A stretch of DNA of 53,011 nt. Origin: a virus. The stretch spans positions 1 to 53,011 of IMG/VR virus record IMGVR_UViG_3300011994_000001. One strand, 5' to 3'. The notes under the pieces are model-generated. The model was not told the origin of the DNA. It searched no databases and saw nothing but the letters and a program-made list of their open reading frames with translations. The translations under genes were made by a program, and so were the position numbers. Numbering within the stretch: the stretch's first letter is position 1; each line of letters starts with the position of its first letter. Positions 15,537-23,334 of the stretch are shown piece by piece.

Positions 15537-15662
15537 GTAAGAGAGATTGACTTACTAAACCTTAAACTATTAAGACGCGGTCGCAAGGCTTTCCTAACCT
15601 CCTTCTTATAACGGAGAATGGCGCGGTAGCAGTAGATAAAGGGAAGTAAAAAACTCTCTTAC
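15537..15662 (+). promoter_or_regulatory. Structured 5' leader RNA
   Basis: The predicted RNA begins with GTAAGAGAG (15537-15545), which pairs perfectly with CTCTCTTAC at 15654-15662, closing a domain of about 110 nt. Inside are GC-rich pieces (ACGCGGTCGCAAGGC, GGCGCGGTAGC) and a CTCC/GGAG hairpin. The ribosome site (AAGAAGGA) lies just after the closing stem. No known riboswitch class was recognised. Confidence 0.5.
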
Positions 15663-15680
15663 AGAAAGAAGGAATGCAGG

Positions 15681-15947
15681 ATGACAGACGTACAAAGAGT
15701 AAAATTTGAGGCTATGATGGCTAAAGACCGAGCCGAAACTGCTAAACGTCAAGAGGAGTTTGTAGCTAAGAGAGACAATAACATAATCCACGAAGGTAGA
15801 TATGGCGTAGTAAGAAAAGCTCACCTCTGCTCTAACTGCGGTAACAATATAAAGAAGGGTGCTAAAGTTATAATGATAGAGAGAAGAAACAGCAACGGAG
15901 CTATATACACCGACTACTATTGCGGTTGTACCCATATAGAGTATTAG
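15681..15947 (+). CDS. Small zinc-ribbon-like protein
   Basis: An 88-residue protein. The first 40 residues are charged and helical; the rest has HLCSNCGNNIKKGAKVI and YYCGCTHIEY, a plausible treble-clef zinc-binding site found in small phage proteins. It is monocistronic: own promoter, long leader and own terminator (15946-15972). The dedicated control suggests a strongly or conditionally made protein. Function unknown. Confidence 0.7.
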   Translation: MTDVQRVKFEAMMAKDRAETAKRQEEFVAKRDNNIIHEGRYGVVRKAHLCSNCGNNIKKGAKVIMIERRNSNGAIYTDYYCGCTHIEY

Positions 15948-15972
15948 CCCGAGCGGGCTTTTCTTTTTGCCC
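15946..15972 (+). terminator. Intrinsic terminator
   Basis: AGCCC-GAGC-GGGCT hairpin starting at the stop codon, followed by TTTTCTTTTT. Confidence 0.85.
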
Positions 15973-15998
15973 TTTTCTGAAAATATTTCTTCCTCTGG

Positions 15999-16027
15999 GT
16001 TCTAATATTGGTACTACAACGTATACT
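15999..16027 (+). promoter_or_regulatory. Possible non-consensus promoter of the conjugation-like cassette
   Basis: A TATACT box is at 16022-16027, but the position 17 bp upstream reads GTTCTA rather than TTTACT. This is the only candidate before the 16064-19669 operon. Confidence 0.35.
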
Positions 16028-16063
16028 TAGATAGGATTAATTAAAAGAAAGAAGGAAAACCAA

Positions 16064-16369
16064 ATGAACTGTAACGCTAAGATCACAATCAACCAAACAG
16101 GAACCTCAATCATTATTACCGAGCTATCTCCAAGCCCCTCTTTATGTCGTAACTGCTCCCTCGTAACGGTATGCCCTCCTCTCCCGACCCGCGAAGTATT
16201 TGCGTTTACAGGGTTATCCCTGGGTATGCTTCCTGTTACCGACATAACTGATGACGTAGTTACCCTACTCAAGAGGGATGGCAAAGAGATAAAGTTCCAT
16301 ATCTCCTCAGGGTTACAGATTGACCCTAGCAAGCCACGATACGCTAACCATATCAAAGGAGGAGAGTGA
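16064..16369 (+). CDS. Hypothetical protein with the 'G-K/R-E' C-terminal mini-domain
   Basis: A 101-residue protein, first of the conjugation-like cassette. It has CRNCSLVTVC (four possible ligands) in the middle. The C-terminal 35 residues (LLKRDGKEIKFH...PRYANHIKGGE) resemble the ends of the proteins at 25634 (HADGRELTFD...YANKI) and 40342 (GSGRELTFD...FANKITWE). This shared small module suggests phage-specific origin of the gene. The stop overlaps the start of the next gene. Function unknown. Confidence 0.6.
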   Translation: MNCNAKITINQTGTSIIITELSPSPSLCRNCSLVTVCPPLPTREVFAFTGLSLGMLPVTDITDDVVTLLKRDGKEIKFHISSGLQIDPSKPRYANHIKGGE

Positions 16370-16371
16370 GC

Positions 16372-16677
16372 GTGAAGAAGCTACTCTTGACTGCTACCCT
16401 ATCTGCTCTTGCCCTCTCGCTTGTAGTTCCTCACGTAGCTCTTGCCGATATCGGTAGTATCCCAGAAGTAGGTAACCAGTTTTACGGTAAGGTAGCTCTG
16501 ATCGGTAAAGTTATTATTCTAATCAAGGGAGGAATTGATATTAGTCAAGCAGCATTATCAAACGACTTCCCGCTCGTCAAGAAGATATTCCTGTACTCAG
16601 CTGGTACCCTACTTGCTCTTGTAACTCTACCTATCTTCCTTACTATGATCGAAGGTGTAGCAAAGGGGCTGAAATAA
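16372..16677 (+). CDS. Secreted, pilin-like small membrane protein
   Basis: A 101-residue protein starting at GTG 16372, with AAAGGAGGAG well spaced upstream (GTG 16366 is possible but too close). It has a textbook signal peptide (KKLLLTATLSALALSLVV, cleavage after VALA). Two hydrophobic segments follow: VALIGKVIILIKGG and IFLYSAGTLLALVTLPIFL. Signal peptide, short length and two membrane helices match VirB2/TrbC-type pilins or other small conjugation subunits. It lies between a hypothetical gene and the M23 peptidase gene with two bases between. The pilin call is an inference from architecture. Confidence 0.6.
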   Translation: MKKLLLTATLSALALSLVVPHVALADIGSIPEVGNQFYGKVALIGKVIILIKGGIDISQAALSNDFPLVKKIFLYSAGTLLALVTLPIFLTMIEGVAKGLK

Positions 16678-16679
16678 CC

Positions 16680-17336
16680 ATGATAGAAGAGCTAACTTAC
16701 AGGATAACTACTCACTTCGGAGAGATAGACCGTGTCCATACCCTACCTCACTCTGGTATTGACTACGCTACCCCGCTCCATACCCTAGCTCAATCACTTA
16801 GTGACGGCGTTGTAGGTAAGATAACCAACGATCCAATTCTAGGAGAGAACGTCAGGATCACGAGCGAAGGAGGAAAGGAATGGGTGTATGGACACCTATC
16901 CCAAGTAGACGTATCTTACGGTCAACACGTTAAGCTGGGAGACCGATTGGGACTAACTGGAGGTCAACCTGGCACGTGGGGAGCTGGTCACAGTACTGGC
17001 CCTCACCTCCATATCTCTCTCCTAGACAAAGGTCACATAATAGACCCTACTCCCTTTGTATCTGATCCGTCCTTCTTGGATAAAGTCAAGAACTTTATGC
17101 TAACTCCTCCGCATATACAAACCCCAGGAGAGATATTCATGAGCGGTCTATCCTCTATATCGCAATCGTTGTACGACTCCTTTGTACACGTTATTCTACC
17201 CCTGTCGCACAGTATTACCCTGGTTGGAGGGGCACTCCTGATAGTCCTATCTGTAGGAGGTTACAAACAAGGACTAAACAAACTTGGTATATTAATAGTC
17301 CTGGATATGACAATACAGACCGTATTCTCAACTTAG
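16680..17336 (+). CDS. M23 peptidase with C-terminal membrane segments
   Basis: A 218-residue protein. Residues 20-130 are a LytM/M23 zinc metallopeptidase: HSGIDY (His24, Asp28), YGHLS (His72) and GPHLHI (His109, His111), all metal and catalytic residues kept. These enzymes cut peptide cross-links of the cell wall. The last 50 residues hold two membrane helices (HSITLVGGALLIVLSVGG and LGILIVLDMTIQTVF). No signal peptide precedes the peptidase, which is odd for a wall enzyme unless the C-terminus sets the topology. Peptidoglycan hydrolases of this kind accompany Gram-positive conjugation systems. The phage has a separate endolysin. Confidence 0.75.
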   Translation: MIEELTYRITTHFGEIDRVHTLPHSGIDYATPLHTLAQSLSDGVVGKITNDPILGENVRITSEGGKEWVYGHLSQVDVSYGQHVKLGDRLGLTGGQPGTWGAGHSTGPHLHISLLDKGHIIDPTPFVSDPSFLDKVKNFMLTPPHIQTPGEIFMSGLSSISQSLYDSFVHVILPLSHSITLVGGALLIVLSVGGYKQGLNKLGILIVLDMTIQTVFST

Positions 17337-17347
17337 GAGGCAAGAAT

Positions 17348-19669
17348 ATGAAATCTCCGATAACTGTACTCAAGCCCGAGTATTCATACCTGAAGATGAC
17401 TCCTAACAATTCGATAAAGAATATTCATACGGACAAGATCGCTCTAGCAATAGGTTCTCTTCAAACGTCCTTCGCGGTAAGGATAACAGCGGGTTTTGCC
17501 CCGCCTTTTCTTTTCAAGCTTATTCCTTATCGTTGGTCTATTTCTGTTCCTGCTAAGACATCTTTCTATGTGTACCTCCATAACCAATCTGCTGAGTTCT
17601 ACTTCGTTGTTCCTACCCTCTCACTATCGATTATCAAAGAGAAGATCAGGTCTGTATGGCCCACGGTAACAATGTCTATTGTAGATCGTCTTCCGCTCCT
17701 CCCCGATGATTCTACCAAGTATTCTTTGTTATATACCCAAGAGGACGCCTTGTCTTTAGCGTCAAAGCGATCTGATAACGATTTGATAAACTCCTCATTG
17801 AATACTATCTCCTCGCTGGAAGAAGACGATGAGGCGGGAATATTCTACAACTTTATACCGACGTCTCAGAAAGGGTGGAGGGCTAACTATAAGAATACAA
17901 TAAGTAAGATTAAACAGAACCAGCCTACAGACAAGGAGAAGTTTAACCTATCAGACTTTAGGACTTATCTGTATATACTCAGGGTTCTATCATCCATACT
18001 ACAGTCTATATCAAACGATATATCAAACATATCTGCTTATAAAGTTACCAAGACAGCTACCAATTATGACGCTTATCCCCAGAAACTTAATGTATCCGAG
18101 GATACCCGCAAGAAGAACAACCAACACGTAGTTGATACTCAGATAGTTGTTATGTCCAAGTCCTCCTCACCGCTACGTCAACATAACAATGCTAAGTCAC
18201 TGGCTCAGAGCTTTTTGGTACTTAGTGAACCTGAGGGTGGAAACTCCCTTAGATACAAGAGATATCGCAAAAGTTTCAAACCGCTCGCATATTCTCTACC
18301 CGTCGAACGTAACAAGATGTCTACCTCTGAGTGTCAGAGCTTTATATCGTTACCAGGGAGAGAGCTGCTAGAGAGATTCCCTCATATACAGAAAACTGAT
18401 ACTCAAGAAACCCTAGTGCCTATTGACCTACGTCAAGGAGTTATGTGCATAGGTAAGAACAAGTACAGGGGTAGCGAACAAAAGGCGTACTTATCTACAG
18501 ATCAAGAGTACCAGCAGTTAACCCTGGTAGTTGTAGGACCTACCCGAGCGGGTAAAACTACGTTGATTGGATCTCTTGCACAGGACGCTATAAATAATCA
18601 AGAGTGCGTTATTATGTTTGACTTCGTTGAGAACTGCGAATCGTCCTCCGAGGTAGCCCAAAAGTTTACAAAAGACAAAACGCTAGTCATATCCTGTGCC
18701 GATATCGAGTGCCTGCAGGGGCTAGGTTATAATGAATCTGCTTCCGTTAGTAGTAACCCCCTAGATGTGTATATAACCGCTAAGAGACAGACTACGCAGC
18801 TTCTGGCATTAATTAATTCTATTAATACGGAGGATAAAGTACTGCCTCCTAAAATGGAGCGGTATCTTACCTGTGCGTCATTGATAACTTTCTGCCAAAA
18901 TGGCAGTATCAAGGATGTATTTGACGTATTGACTAATCACCTCGTAAGAGCGAGATACGTCAGACATAATAGCTCCGATCAAAAAGAGAACCTGGAGGAA
19001 TACGTTATGGGTCTTAGAGAGCTTGACGAAGTAGATAAGACTGGAGAGGTAACAGGAACCAAGTTCAGTGCTATAGCGGGCGTAATGGATAGACTTCAAA
19101 AGTTAAAGAGCAACCCTTATATGGAGCTTATGCTAAAGAAAGATACCCAGGGTAACCTAAACTTAATCGAGGAGATACAGAAGCCCCAGTTGATCGTATT
19201 ACAAATGCCCGAGAAGATGTTTGGGACAGATGAGGAACGAGACACGTACTGTATATATTGGATGACTAAGATATGGCTTGCCTTACAGTTACGAGCCGAT
19301 ATACTCAAGGATAAATCAACCCGTACCAAAGTCAATCTTTTTATCGATGAGCTGTATCAAGTACATCATACAGAGGAGTTTCTCAAAGAAAAGTTGTCCA
19401 GACTTGCTAAATTCCGCTTGAAACCAATTATCTCCTGCCACTATCTTAATCAAATCAAGATTATTCGCGACGAACTCCGATCTGCTAATGCGTCCTACAT
19501 GCTGATATCGGGTTGCGATAAGAAGAACTTCCAGGAATTAAAGGAGGAGCTGTACCCATTTGATACAGAGGATTTATTGTCGTTACCAAGATTTCATAGC
19601 ATGAACCTAATCAAGTCAAAAGGCGGGTACGAGCGGTTTATCACGGATTTGACGAATATTGGAAAATAA
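17348..19669 (+). CDS. VirD4/HerA-type conjugation ATPase
   Basis: A 773-residue protein. Residues 1-380 are a non-conserved N-terminal part with a hydrophobic patch (GFAPPFLFKLIPY). The last 390 residues are an AAA-type DNA-translocase core with Walker A near 394 (VVGPTRAGKTTLIG), then CVIMFDFVENCE, Walker B near 663 (LFIDELYQV) and the sensor region KPIISCHYLNQ. This order matches the type IV secretion DNA-transfer ATPases of Gram-positive conjugative elements (TraG/VirD4, HerA superfamily). Just before the P-loop is a 'pre-motor' strand (LSTDQEYQQLTL) as in that family. No relaxase or VirB4 is present in the window. It is the largest gene of the cassette. Confidence 0.7.
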   Translation: MKSPITVLKPEYSYLKMTPNNSIKNIHTDKIALAIGSLQTSFAVRITAGFAPPFLFKLIPYRWSISVPAKTSFYVYLHNQSAEFYFVVPTLSLSIIKEKIRSVWPTVTMSIVDRLPLLPDDSTKYSLLYTQEDALSLASKRSDNDLINSSLNTISSLEEDDEAGIFYNFIPTSQKGWRANYKNTISKIKQNQPTDKEKFNLSDFRTYLYILRVLSSILQSISNDISNISAYKVTKTATNYDAYPQKLNVSEDTRKKNNQHVVDTQIVVMSKSSSPLRQHNNAKSLAQSFLVLSEPEGGNSLRYKRYRKSFKPLAYSLPVERNKMSTSECQSFISLPGRELLERFPHIQKTDTQETLVPIDLRQGVMCIGKNKYRGSEQKAYLSTDQEYQQLTLVVVGPTRAGKTTLIGSLAQDAINNQECVIMFDFVENCESSSEVAQKFTKDKTLVISCADIECLQGLGYNESASVSSNPLDVYITAKRQTTQLLALINSINTEDKVLPPKMERYLTCASLITFCQNGSIKDVFDVLTNHLVRARYVRHNSSDQKENLEEYVMGLRELDEVDKTGEVTGTKFSAIAGVMDRLQKLKSNPYMELMLKKDTQGNLNLIEEIQKPQLIVLQMPEKMFGTDEERDTYCIYWMTKIWLALQLRADILKDKSTRTKVNLFIDELYQVHHTEEFLKEKLSRLAKFRLKPIISCHYLNQIKIIRDELRSANASYMLISGCDKKNFQELKEELYPFDTEDLLSLPRFHSMNLIKSKGGYERFITDLTNIGK

Positions 19670-19702
19670 TTAAAATTCTTTTGGAATTTATCAATAAAAG
19701 GC

Positions 19703-19731
19703 TTTACTTTGTATCCAAGATATAGTATGAT
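19703..19731 (+). promoter_or_regulatory. Early promoter 3 (TTTACT-17-TATGAT)
   Basis: TTTACT is at 19703-19708 and TATGAT at 19726-19731, spacer 17 bp. Confidence 0.8.
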
Positions 19732-19771
19732 AAGGTTGTAGAGATAAATAAACGAGAGCGAGGAAACAAAA

Positions 19772-19942
19772 ATGAAAAAGTTTAAAGTGGGATACATGAG
19801 TAGTGGAACCAACAAGGGTCAAAGAACCGTAACCGCTAACAATGCTAACGAAGCGGAAGCACGATTGCTCCGTACTCTTAGAAAAGAAGGAAAGAATGTA
19901 TACTCAGTACTGGTTATAAGGGAAATAGTCGAGGAGCGGTAA
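19772..19942 (+). CDS. Small basic protein
   Basis: A 56-residue protein (starts MKKFKVGYMSSGTNKGQR). It has own promoter 40 bp upstream and a terminator that overlaps its stop, so it is monocistronic. The pattern TVTANNANEAEARLLRTL followed by SVLVIREI resembles small beta-alpha-beta phage proteins. No function known. High expression from a consensus promoter early in infection is likely. Confidence 0.7.
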   Translation: MKKFKVGYMSSGTNKGQRTVTANNANEAEARLLRTLRKEGKNVYSVLVIREIVEER

Positions 19943-19960
19943 AACGCTCCTTTTCTTTCT
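19933..19960 (+). terminator. Intrinsic terminator overlapping the stop codon
   Basis: GGAGCG-GTAAAA-CGCTCC hairpin followed by TTTTCTTTCTT. Confidence 0.85.
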
Positions 19961-19974
19961 TCCTATATAGATTC

Positions 19975-20006
19975 TAGCTCAGTCTCTTACTGAGCTATTT
20001 TCTATT
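19975..20006 (+). terminator. Second, tandem terminator-like hairpin
   Basis: TAGCTCAGT / ACTGAGCTA (9 bp, 5-nt loop) followed by TTTTCTATTAT. The next 120 bp (20007-20129) hold no gene; a nested CCCC/GGGG and ACCTC/GAGGT fold is possible there. Confidence 0.7.
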
Positions 20007-20129
20007 ATAGGCGTGTACCCCTTATAATCTTACCTCCGAGAGGTCTGCGGGGCTTAGAGACACCATTCTGTCGCTCATATATCGCAATCTTGACGTATTA
20101 AATATGTGAAAATAAAGGTAAAATAATCC

Positions 20130-20158
20130 TTTACTTTTCGCGGAAACAGGTATATTAT
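20130..20158 (+). promoter_or_regulatory. Early promoter 4 (TTTACT-17-TATTAT)
   Basis: TTTACT is at 20130-20135 and TATTAT at 20153-20158, spacer 17 bp. Confidence 0.75.
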
Positions 20159-20205
20159 AAAGATGTCGAACGTATACTATTAAGTTTGGGAGGAGGAAAC
20201 AGATT

Positions 20206-20373
20206 ATGCTGATAGCGGTATTCTGCGCTATTGTAACTTACTTTTCTTATAAGGTAACTCAAGAGTATATCGAGAAAAGTAAAAAGCCCCTTGAGATTGC
20301 GGTCTCAGGAGGTATCACTGGATTTTCTCTAGCTCTGACGATTCTTCAAATTCTTCAAATCAAGATTTATTAA
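20206..20373 (+). CDS. Small two-helix membrane protein
   Basis: A 55-residue protein with a GGAGGAGG ribosome site. Two membrane helices (LIAVFCAIVTYFSY and IAVSGGITGFSLALTILQIL) are joined by a charged stretch (YIEKSKKP). It resembles a small holin or accessory membrane protein, but it lies in the early region, far from the lysis genes, so a host-membrane role early in infection is equally likely. It is the first gene after promoter 4. Confidence 0.65.
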   Translation: MLIAVFCAIVTYFSYKVTQEYIEKSKKPLEIAVSGGITGFSLALTILQILQIKIY

Positions 20374-20391
20374 TTTTTTCTCTATCTATTT

Positions 20392-20485
20392 CAGGGTCAG
20401 ACCTCGCCTATGGTCGTTACTTTGTTCCTAAAGTAACTGTATTCCACGAAAATCGAGTTTAGAACCAAATTAGCCTTGCACCCTG
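20392..20485 (+). ncRNA. Structured RNA candidate upstream of the HNH gene
   Basis: CAGGGT (20392-20397) can pair with ACCCTG (20480-20485). Inside are GACC/GGTC (20400-20403 with 20412-20415) and a perfect 8-bp hairpin GTTACTTT/AAAGTAAC (20416-20423 with 20430-20437). The multi-hairpin layout and the HNH gene just downstream suggest a mobile-intron remnant or a leader element. No intron core was recognised. Confidence 0.35.
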
Positions 20486-20528
20486 ATTATTCAAAAAATA
20501 AATATTTTGAACGGGGGAATCTGTATCT

Positions 20529-20792
20529 ATGATCAGCGAAGGAGATCACCTATTCTGGGACAAAGTTAGAAAGAAAGAGAACGGTTGCTGGATCTGGTTA
20601 GCGGGTTGCGGAAGTCCTAGACATTTTGGGTACTTCACTTACAACGGTAGGACTGTAAGTGCTTCCAGATTAGCTTGGGAATCCAAGAACGGTAAACTGG
20701 ATATCAAAAAGCGTCTGCGGCATAGTTGCCAAAACGCTAAATGCGTTAACCCCGACCATATGTTCGTTATAGATCGGGGGGCTAGGAAATGA
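20529..20792 (+). CDS. HNH homing-type endonuclease, short
   Basis: An 87-residue protein of the small HNH_3 type. It begins FWDKVRKKENGCWIWLAG, then GYFTYNGRTVSASRLAWE, and ends with the Cys/His core LRHSCQNAKCVNPDHM, in which the HNH histidine, Asn and His are present. These free-standing nucleases spread between phages. No DNA-binding extension follows. The stop overlaps the next gene's ATG. Confidence 0.75.
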   Translation: MISEGDHLFWDKVRKKENGCWIWLAGCGSPRHFGYFTYNGRTVSASRLAWESKNGKLDIKKRLRHSCQNAKCVNPDHMFVIDRGARK

Positions 20793-21004
20793 TGCGTTCT
20801 CATAAGAACAGGGTCAAGACCTATGCTTCTCTCAAGTATCTTAACTGGAAGAAGCGCAAAGTTGTAAAGTGCTTCGATCAATCGGACTGTGACCGACCAA
20901 ATTTAAACTGCCAAGATTGCAATAACTGGCTAGAGGAAGAACGCGAATTTGTACCTCAGACAGATAGACCTGTTGTACAGGACTTTTGGGTTGGGGGAAT
21001 ATAA
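20789..21004 (+). CDS. Small basic protein with Cys cluster
   Basis: A 71-residue protein. Its ATG overlaps the stop of the HNH gene (ATGATG). The basic N-terminus (KNRVKTYASLKYLNWKKRK) is followed by KCFDQSDCDRPNLNCQDCNN, four Cys that could bind zinc. No family recognised. Confidence 0.55.
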   Translation: MMRSHKNRVKTYASLKYLNWKKRKVVKCFDQSDCDRPNLNCQDCNNWLEEEREFVPQTDRPVVQDFWVGGI

Positions 21005-21018
21005 GAGGAGGGACCTGA

Positions 21019-21528
21019 ATGTTAATATGCGCGAGGGCTTATACAGGTAAACAGCAAAGGAGTATGATACAGCCAAAGATATTTTGTAACCTATCTGGGT
21101 GCTACTGCCAGTATACCGAATGGTCAAGAGGTACCTACGACCAAGCTGAATCTTGTATAGAGTGCCCGAGATACCTTGGTGAGGAAGAGCTTGATTATGC
21201 TGATGTAGCGTTACAGAAAAAGTGCAGACTTATTATGGAGGACGCAACAAGTTTAGTAGCCTCCCTTAACAGTAATCCTACGCCAAAGATAAAGCGACCA
21301 AGCTTTAACTCAGTTATCCAAGGAAACGCCGATAACTTGAGTGCGCTCACCGGAGAGCTTATGGCGTCAAAGTCTAAACAGCGGAAAGAAGAACACACAA
21401 AGGAGAAACTTAATGTGCAAGAGTTGAGGGAAGTACAAGATGCGGAGTTGTGCAAAGGAGAGTCAAGAAACTTCTACCCAACAAGGACTACCGCCAAAAG
21501 TCGTTACGCAGAGGGCGAGTATTCATGA
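21019..21528 (+). CDS. Hypothetical protein with N-terminal Cys cluster
   Basis: A 169-residue protein. ATG 21019 has GAGGAGGG nine bases upstream. Residues 20-50 contain CNLSGCYCQYTEW and CIECPRYLGEEEL, likely a zinc site. The remainder is charged and probably helical. The gene ends at the TGA of an ATGA overlap with the amino-acid:DNA transferase-like gene, so they are translationally coupled and may work together. Function unknown. Confidence 0.55.
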   Translation: MLICARAYTGKQQRSMIQPKIFCNLSGCYCQYTEWSRGTYDQAESCIECPRYLGEEELDYADVALQKKCRLIMEDATSLVASLNSNPTPKIKRPSFNSVIQGNADNLSALTGELMASKSKQRKEEHTKEKLNVQELREVQDAELCKGESRNFYPTRTTAKSRYAEGEYS

Positions 21529-22517
21529 AGAATAGACCTGCGGATGTTCCTTATTGCGGGGTAAGAGAGGATAAGATCAAGAACGCAAAGCCCGTATTGA
21601 ACGAGACCAACTTCAAGTACTTGTTCGATTTCATAACGCGTAGGTATCGTATCCATAAAAAGAAAGACGTCAAGAAGTTACCCGCTCCGTGGACGAAAGA
21701 CCCGATACTGCGAGACTACAAGTTCACGAATGTTCGGAGAGAACACGACAGAGAATCTTTATGGCTTATCAAGAACATAGCCGAAAATGACTATCTTAGC
21801 TACGAAGACAAGCTGATGAATATTATCCTCTTTAGGATGTTTAACAAGTCGGACACCTCCTCAATAATCGGTCTGATACAATTCTCTACGTTTGATATTA
21901 TCAAGAAGAGTATCGAGGACAGGTTGAGACGGAAAGCGGAGAATACGCCTGACTATATATTCTTTACCAACGCCTTTCTTACCTGCGGTCTCAAAGTAGC
22001 TCTTGGGAATAACCCCGAAACTACTGACGAGTTTATGCCTATGAGGGTTATCAAGTTTATCGAGGTCTTGTACAAGGACGGTATCGTGGATAAGATCAAG
22101 AAAGCTAAAGATCAAAAAGCGGTCTTTGAGGTAGTCAAGAGCTACAAGGGGTTAGGAGAGTTTCTGAGCTATCAAATATTTGTAGATTTCACTTATATCC
22201 ACGACTTCCCATTCTCAGAGAATGAGTTTACAATATCGGGTCCAGGATGTATACGAGGGCTAGACAACGTCTTTGACGATAGGGACGGGATGACTCACGA
22301 CGAATGTTTATTCTGGTTACGGGATAACTTACACATGGAGTTCTTCGATAGAGGTTACAAATATGACCCTATCAAGCTATATAGCGACCTGCCGATGAGC
22401 GACAGGAGAACAAACGTAATGTCCTTGGAGAACATTCACTGTGAGTTGAGTAAGTATATCCGAGCGAGGAACGGCACGGGCGGTCCAAGAAACCGCTATA
22501 AACCGAGAGGATTATAA
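21525..22517 (+). CDS. DNA base hypermodification protein (amino-acid:DNA transferase-like, HMUDK_hel type)
   Basis: A 330-residue protein; ATG 21525 with GAGGGCGAG upstream. The signature near residues 54-80 (PAPWTKDPILRDYKFTNV, then RREHDRESLWL) is that of the helical domain of 5-hydroxymethyl-dU hypermodification proteins (Pfam HMUDK_hel, related to the alpha-glutamyl/putrescinyl-thymine pyrophosphorylases). The helical stretch YKGLGEFLSYQIFVDFTY and the FTISGPGCIRGLD site near residue 260 also fit this DNA-glycosylase-like fold. Family members act on DNA after replication and replace the pyrophosphate on hydroxymethyl-uracil with an amino acid or amine. Together with the proteins at 30517 and 33037 it points to base hypermodification. 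Confidence 0.7.
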   Translation: MKNRPADVPYCGVREDKIKNAKPVLNETNFKYLFDFITRRYRIHKKKDVKKLPAPWTKDPILRDYKFTNVRREHDRESLWLIKNIAENDYLSYEDKLMNIILFRMFNKSDTSSIIGLIQFSTFDIIKKSIEDRLRRKAENTPDYIFFTNAFLTCGLKVALGNNPETTDEFMPMRVIKFIEVLYKDGIVDKIKKAKDQKAVFEVVKSYKGLGEFLSYQIFVDFTYIHDFPFSENEFTISGPGCIRGLDNVFDDRDGMTHDECLFWLRDNLHMEFFDRGYKYDPIKLYSDLPMSDRRTNVMSLENIHCELSKYIRARNGTGGPRNRYKPRGL

Positions 22518-22518
22518 T

Positions 22519-22605
22519 ATGTGGATAATCGAGGATGCTATACTGTTTGTTGAAGTATTCTGTTTAACCTGGGTTGCGATTTTCTTATTATGCTGTATTA
22601 AGTAG
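22519..22605 (+). CDS. Tiny single-helix membrane protein
   Basis: A 28-residue frame starting two bases after the previous stop region, with AGAGG eight bases upstream. It is almost entirely hydrophobic (AILFVEVFCLTWVAIFLLCC). A real small membrane peptide is plausible; no family. Confidence 0.5.
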   Translation: MWIIEDAILFVEVFCLTWVAIFLLCCIK

Positions 22606-22645
22606 AAGGACTGACTAAGTCAGCGATCAAGAGGAGGAGAACTAT

Positions 22646-23119
22646 ATGAAAAGGGCAAAGTCTGCTATAAGTTACCTGCGTTTGGCTAGTTTCTATGCTA
22701 AAGAGAACTCAGGATGTTTAAAAGTTAAGGTAGGAGCGGTTATTGTAAAGAACGGTAAAGTTGTTGGTCTTGGAGCTAATCAAGCTGATCTAAACTTATG
22801 TTTGAGCGATAGAGGTTGCTTGCGTATAGAGAAGTATGGCGAGTCTTCCAAAGATCACCGACTTCCTGCCGATTGCAGGGCTGTACACTCCGAGGTCGAT
22901 GCTATCAGCTCTAGCCCCGTAGACCTAGAGGGAGCGACGATATATGTGACAAGATACCCCTGCGAATCTTGCGCCCGAGCTATTATATCTGCGGGTATAT
23001 CCAGAGTAGTCTACGGAAGGGAACAAAGTATAACGCCATATACGGACAGACTATTCGACTTCAACAATATTGAGGTATCTCACATAAGGGAGTACGCTGA
23101 AGAAGATGTTGTTGTATGA
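22646..23119 (+). CDS. dCMP deaminase
   Basis: A 157-residue cytidine/deoxycytidylate deaminase. Zinc ligands and general acid are present: His81 and Glu83 in VHSEVDAI, Cys106 and Cys109 in PCESCA. The N-terminal KVKVGAVIVKNGKVVG is the usual substrate strand. The enzyme converts dCMP to dUMP and so feeds the thymidylate-synthase-family enzyme at 34305. A clear GAGGAGG lies before the ATG. It is tightly followed by a small Cys protein and MazG, a nucleotide-pool cluster. Confidence 0.88.
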   Translation: MKRAKSAISYLRLASFYAKENSGCLKVKVGAVIVKNGKVVGLGANQADLNLCLSDRGCLRIEKYGESSKDHRLPADCRAVHSEVDAISSSPVDLEGATIYVTRYPCESCARAIISAGISRVVYGREQSITPYTDRLFDFNNIEVSHIREYAEEDVVV

Positions 23120-23334
23120 AGGGCGGGAGGCATATGGGGCTAAACTCTGACGAGAAAATATGTAAGGTATGTGGCAAAATGTTTATCTTATTTGACGTTG
23201 CTAATTACGCTTACAAGATAGCGAGGATAAACGGAGCTCACGATTGGTACTGCGGGTATAGCCACTTTAGAATCGGTCAAAAAGAGCATGAGGCTAGAAT
23301 CAAGAAAAGCAGAGAGAGGAAGAGCAGAGTATGA
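23116..23334 (+). CDS. Small zinc-finger-like protein
   Basis: A 72-residue protein overlapping the deaminase stop (ATGA). It has KICKVCGKMFIL and DWYCGYSHFRIG (two Cys pairs, zinc ribbon-like), then a basic tail (KEHEARIKKSRERKSRV). Probably binds nucleic acid; function unknown. Confidence 0.6.
   Translation: MKGGRHMGLNSDEKICKVCGKMFILFDVANYAYKIARINGAHDWYCGYSHFRIGQKEHEARIKKSRERKSRV

Noticed and set aside
16064-19669. Complete conjugation system or integrative element
   Set aside because: No relaxase, VirB4/VirB6/VirB8, integrase or attachment repeats are found around the cassette.
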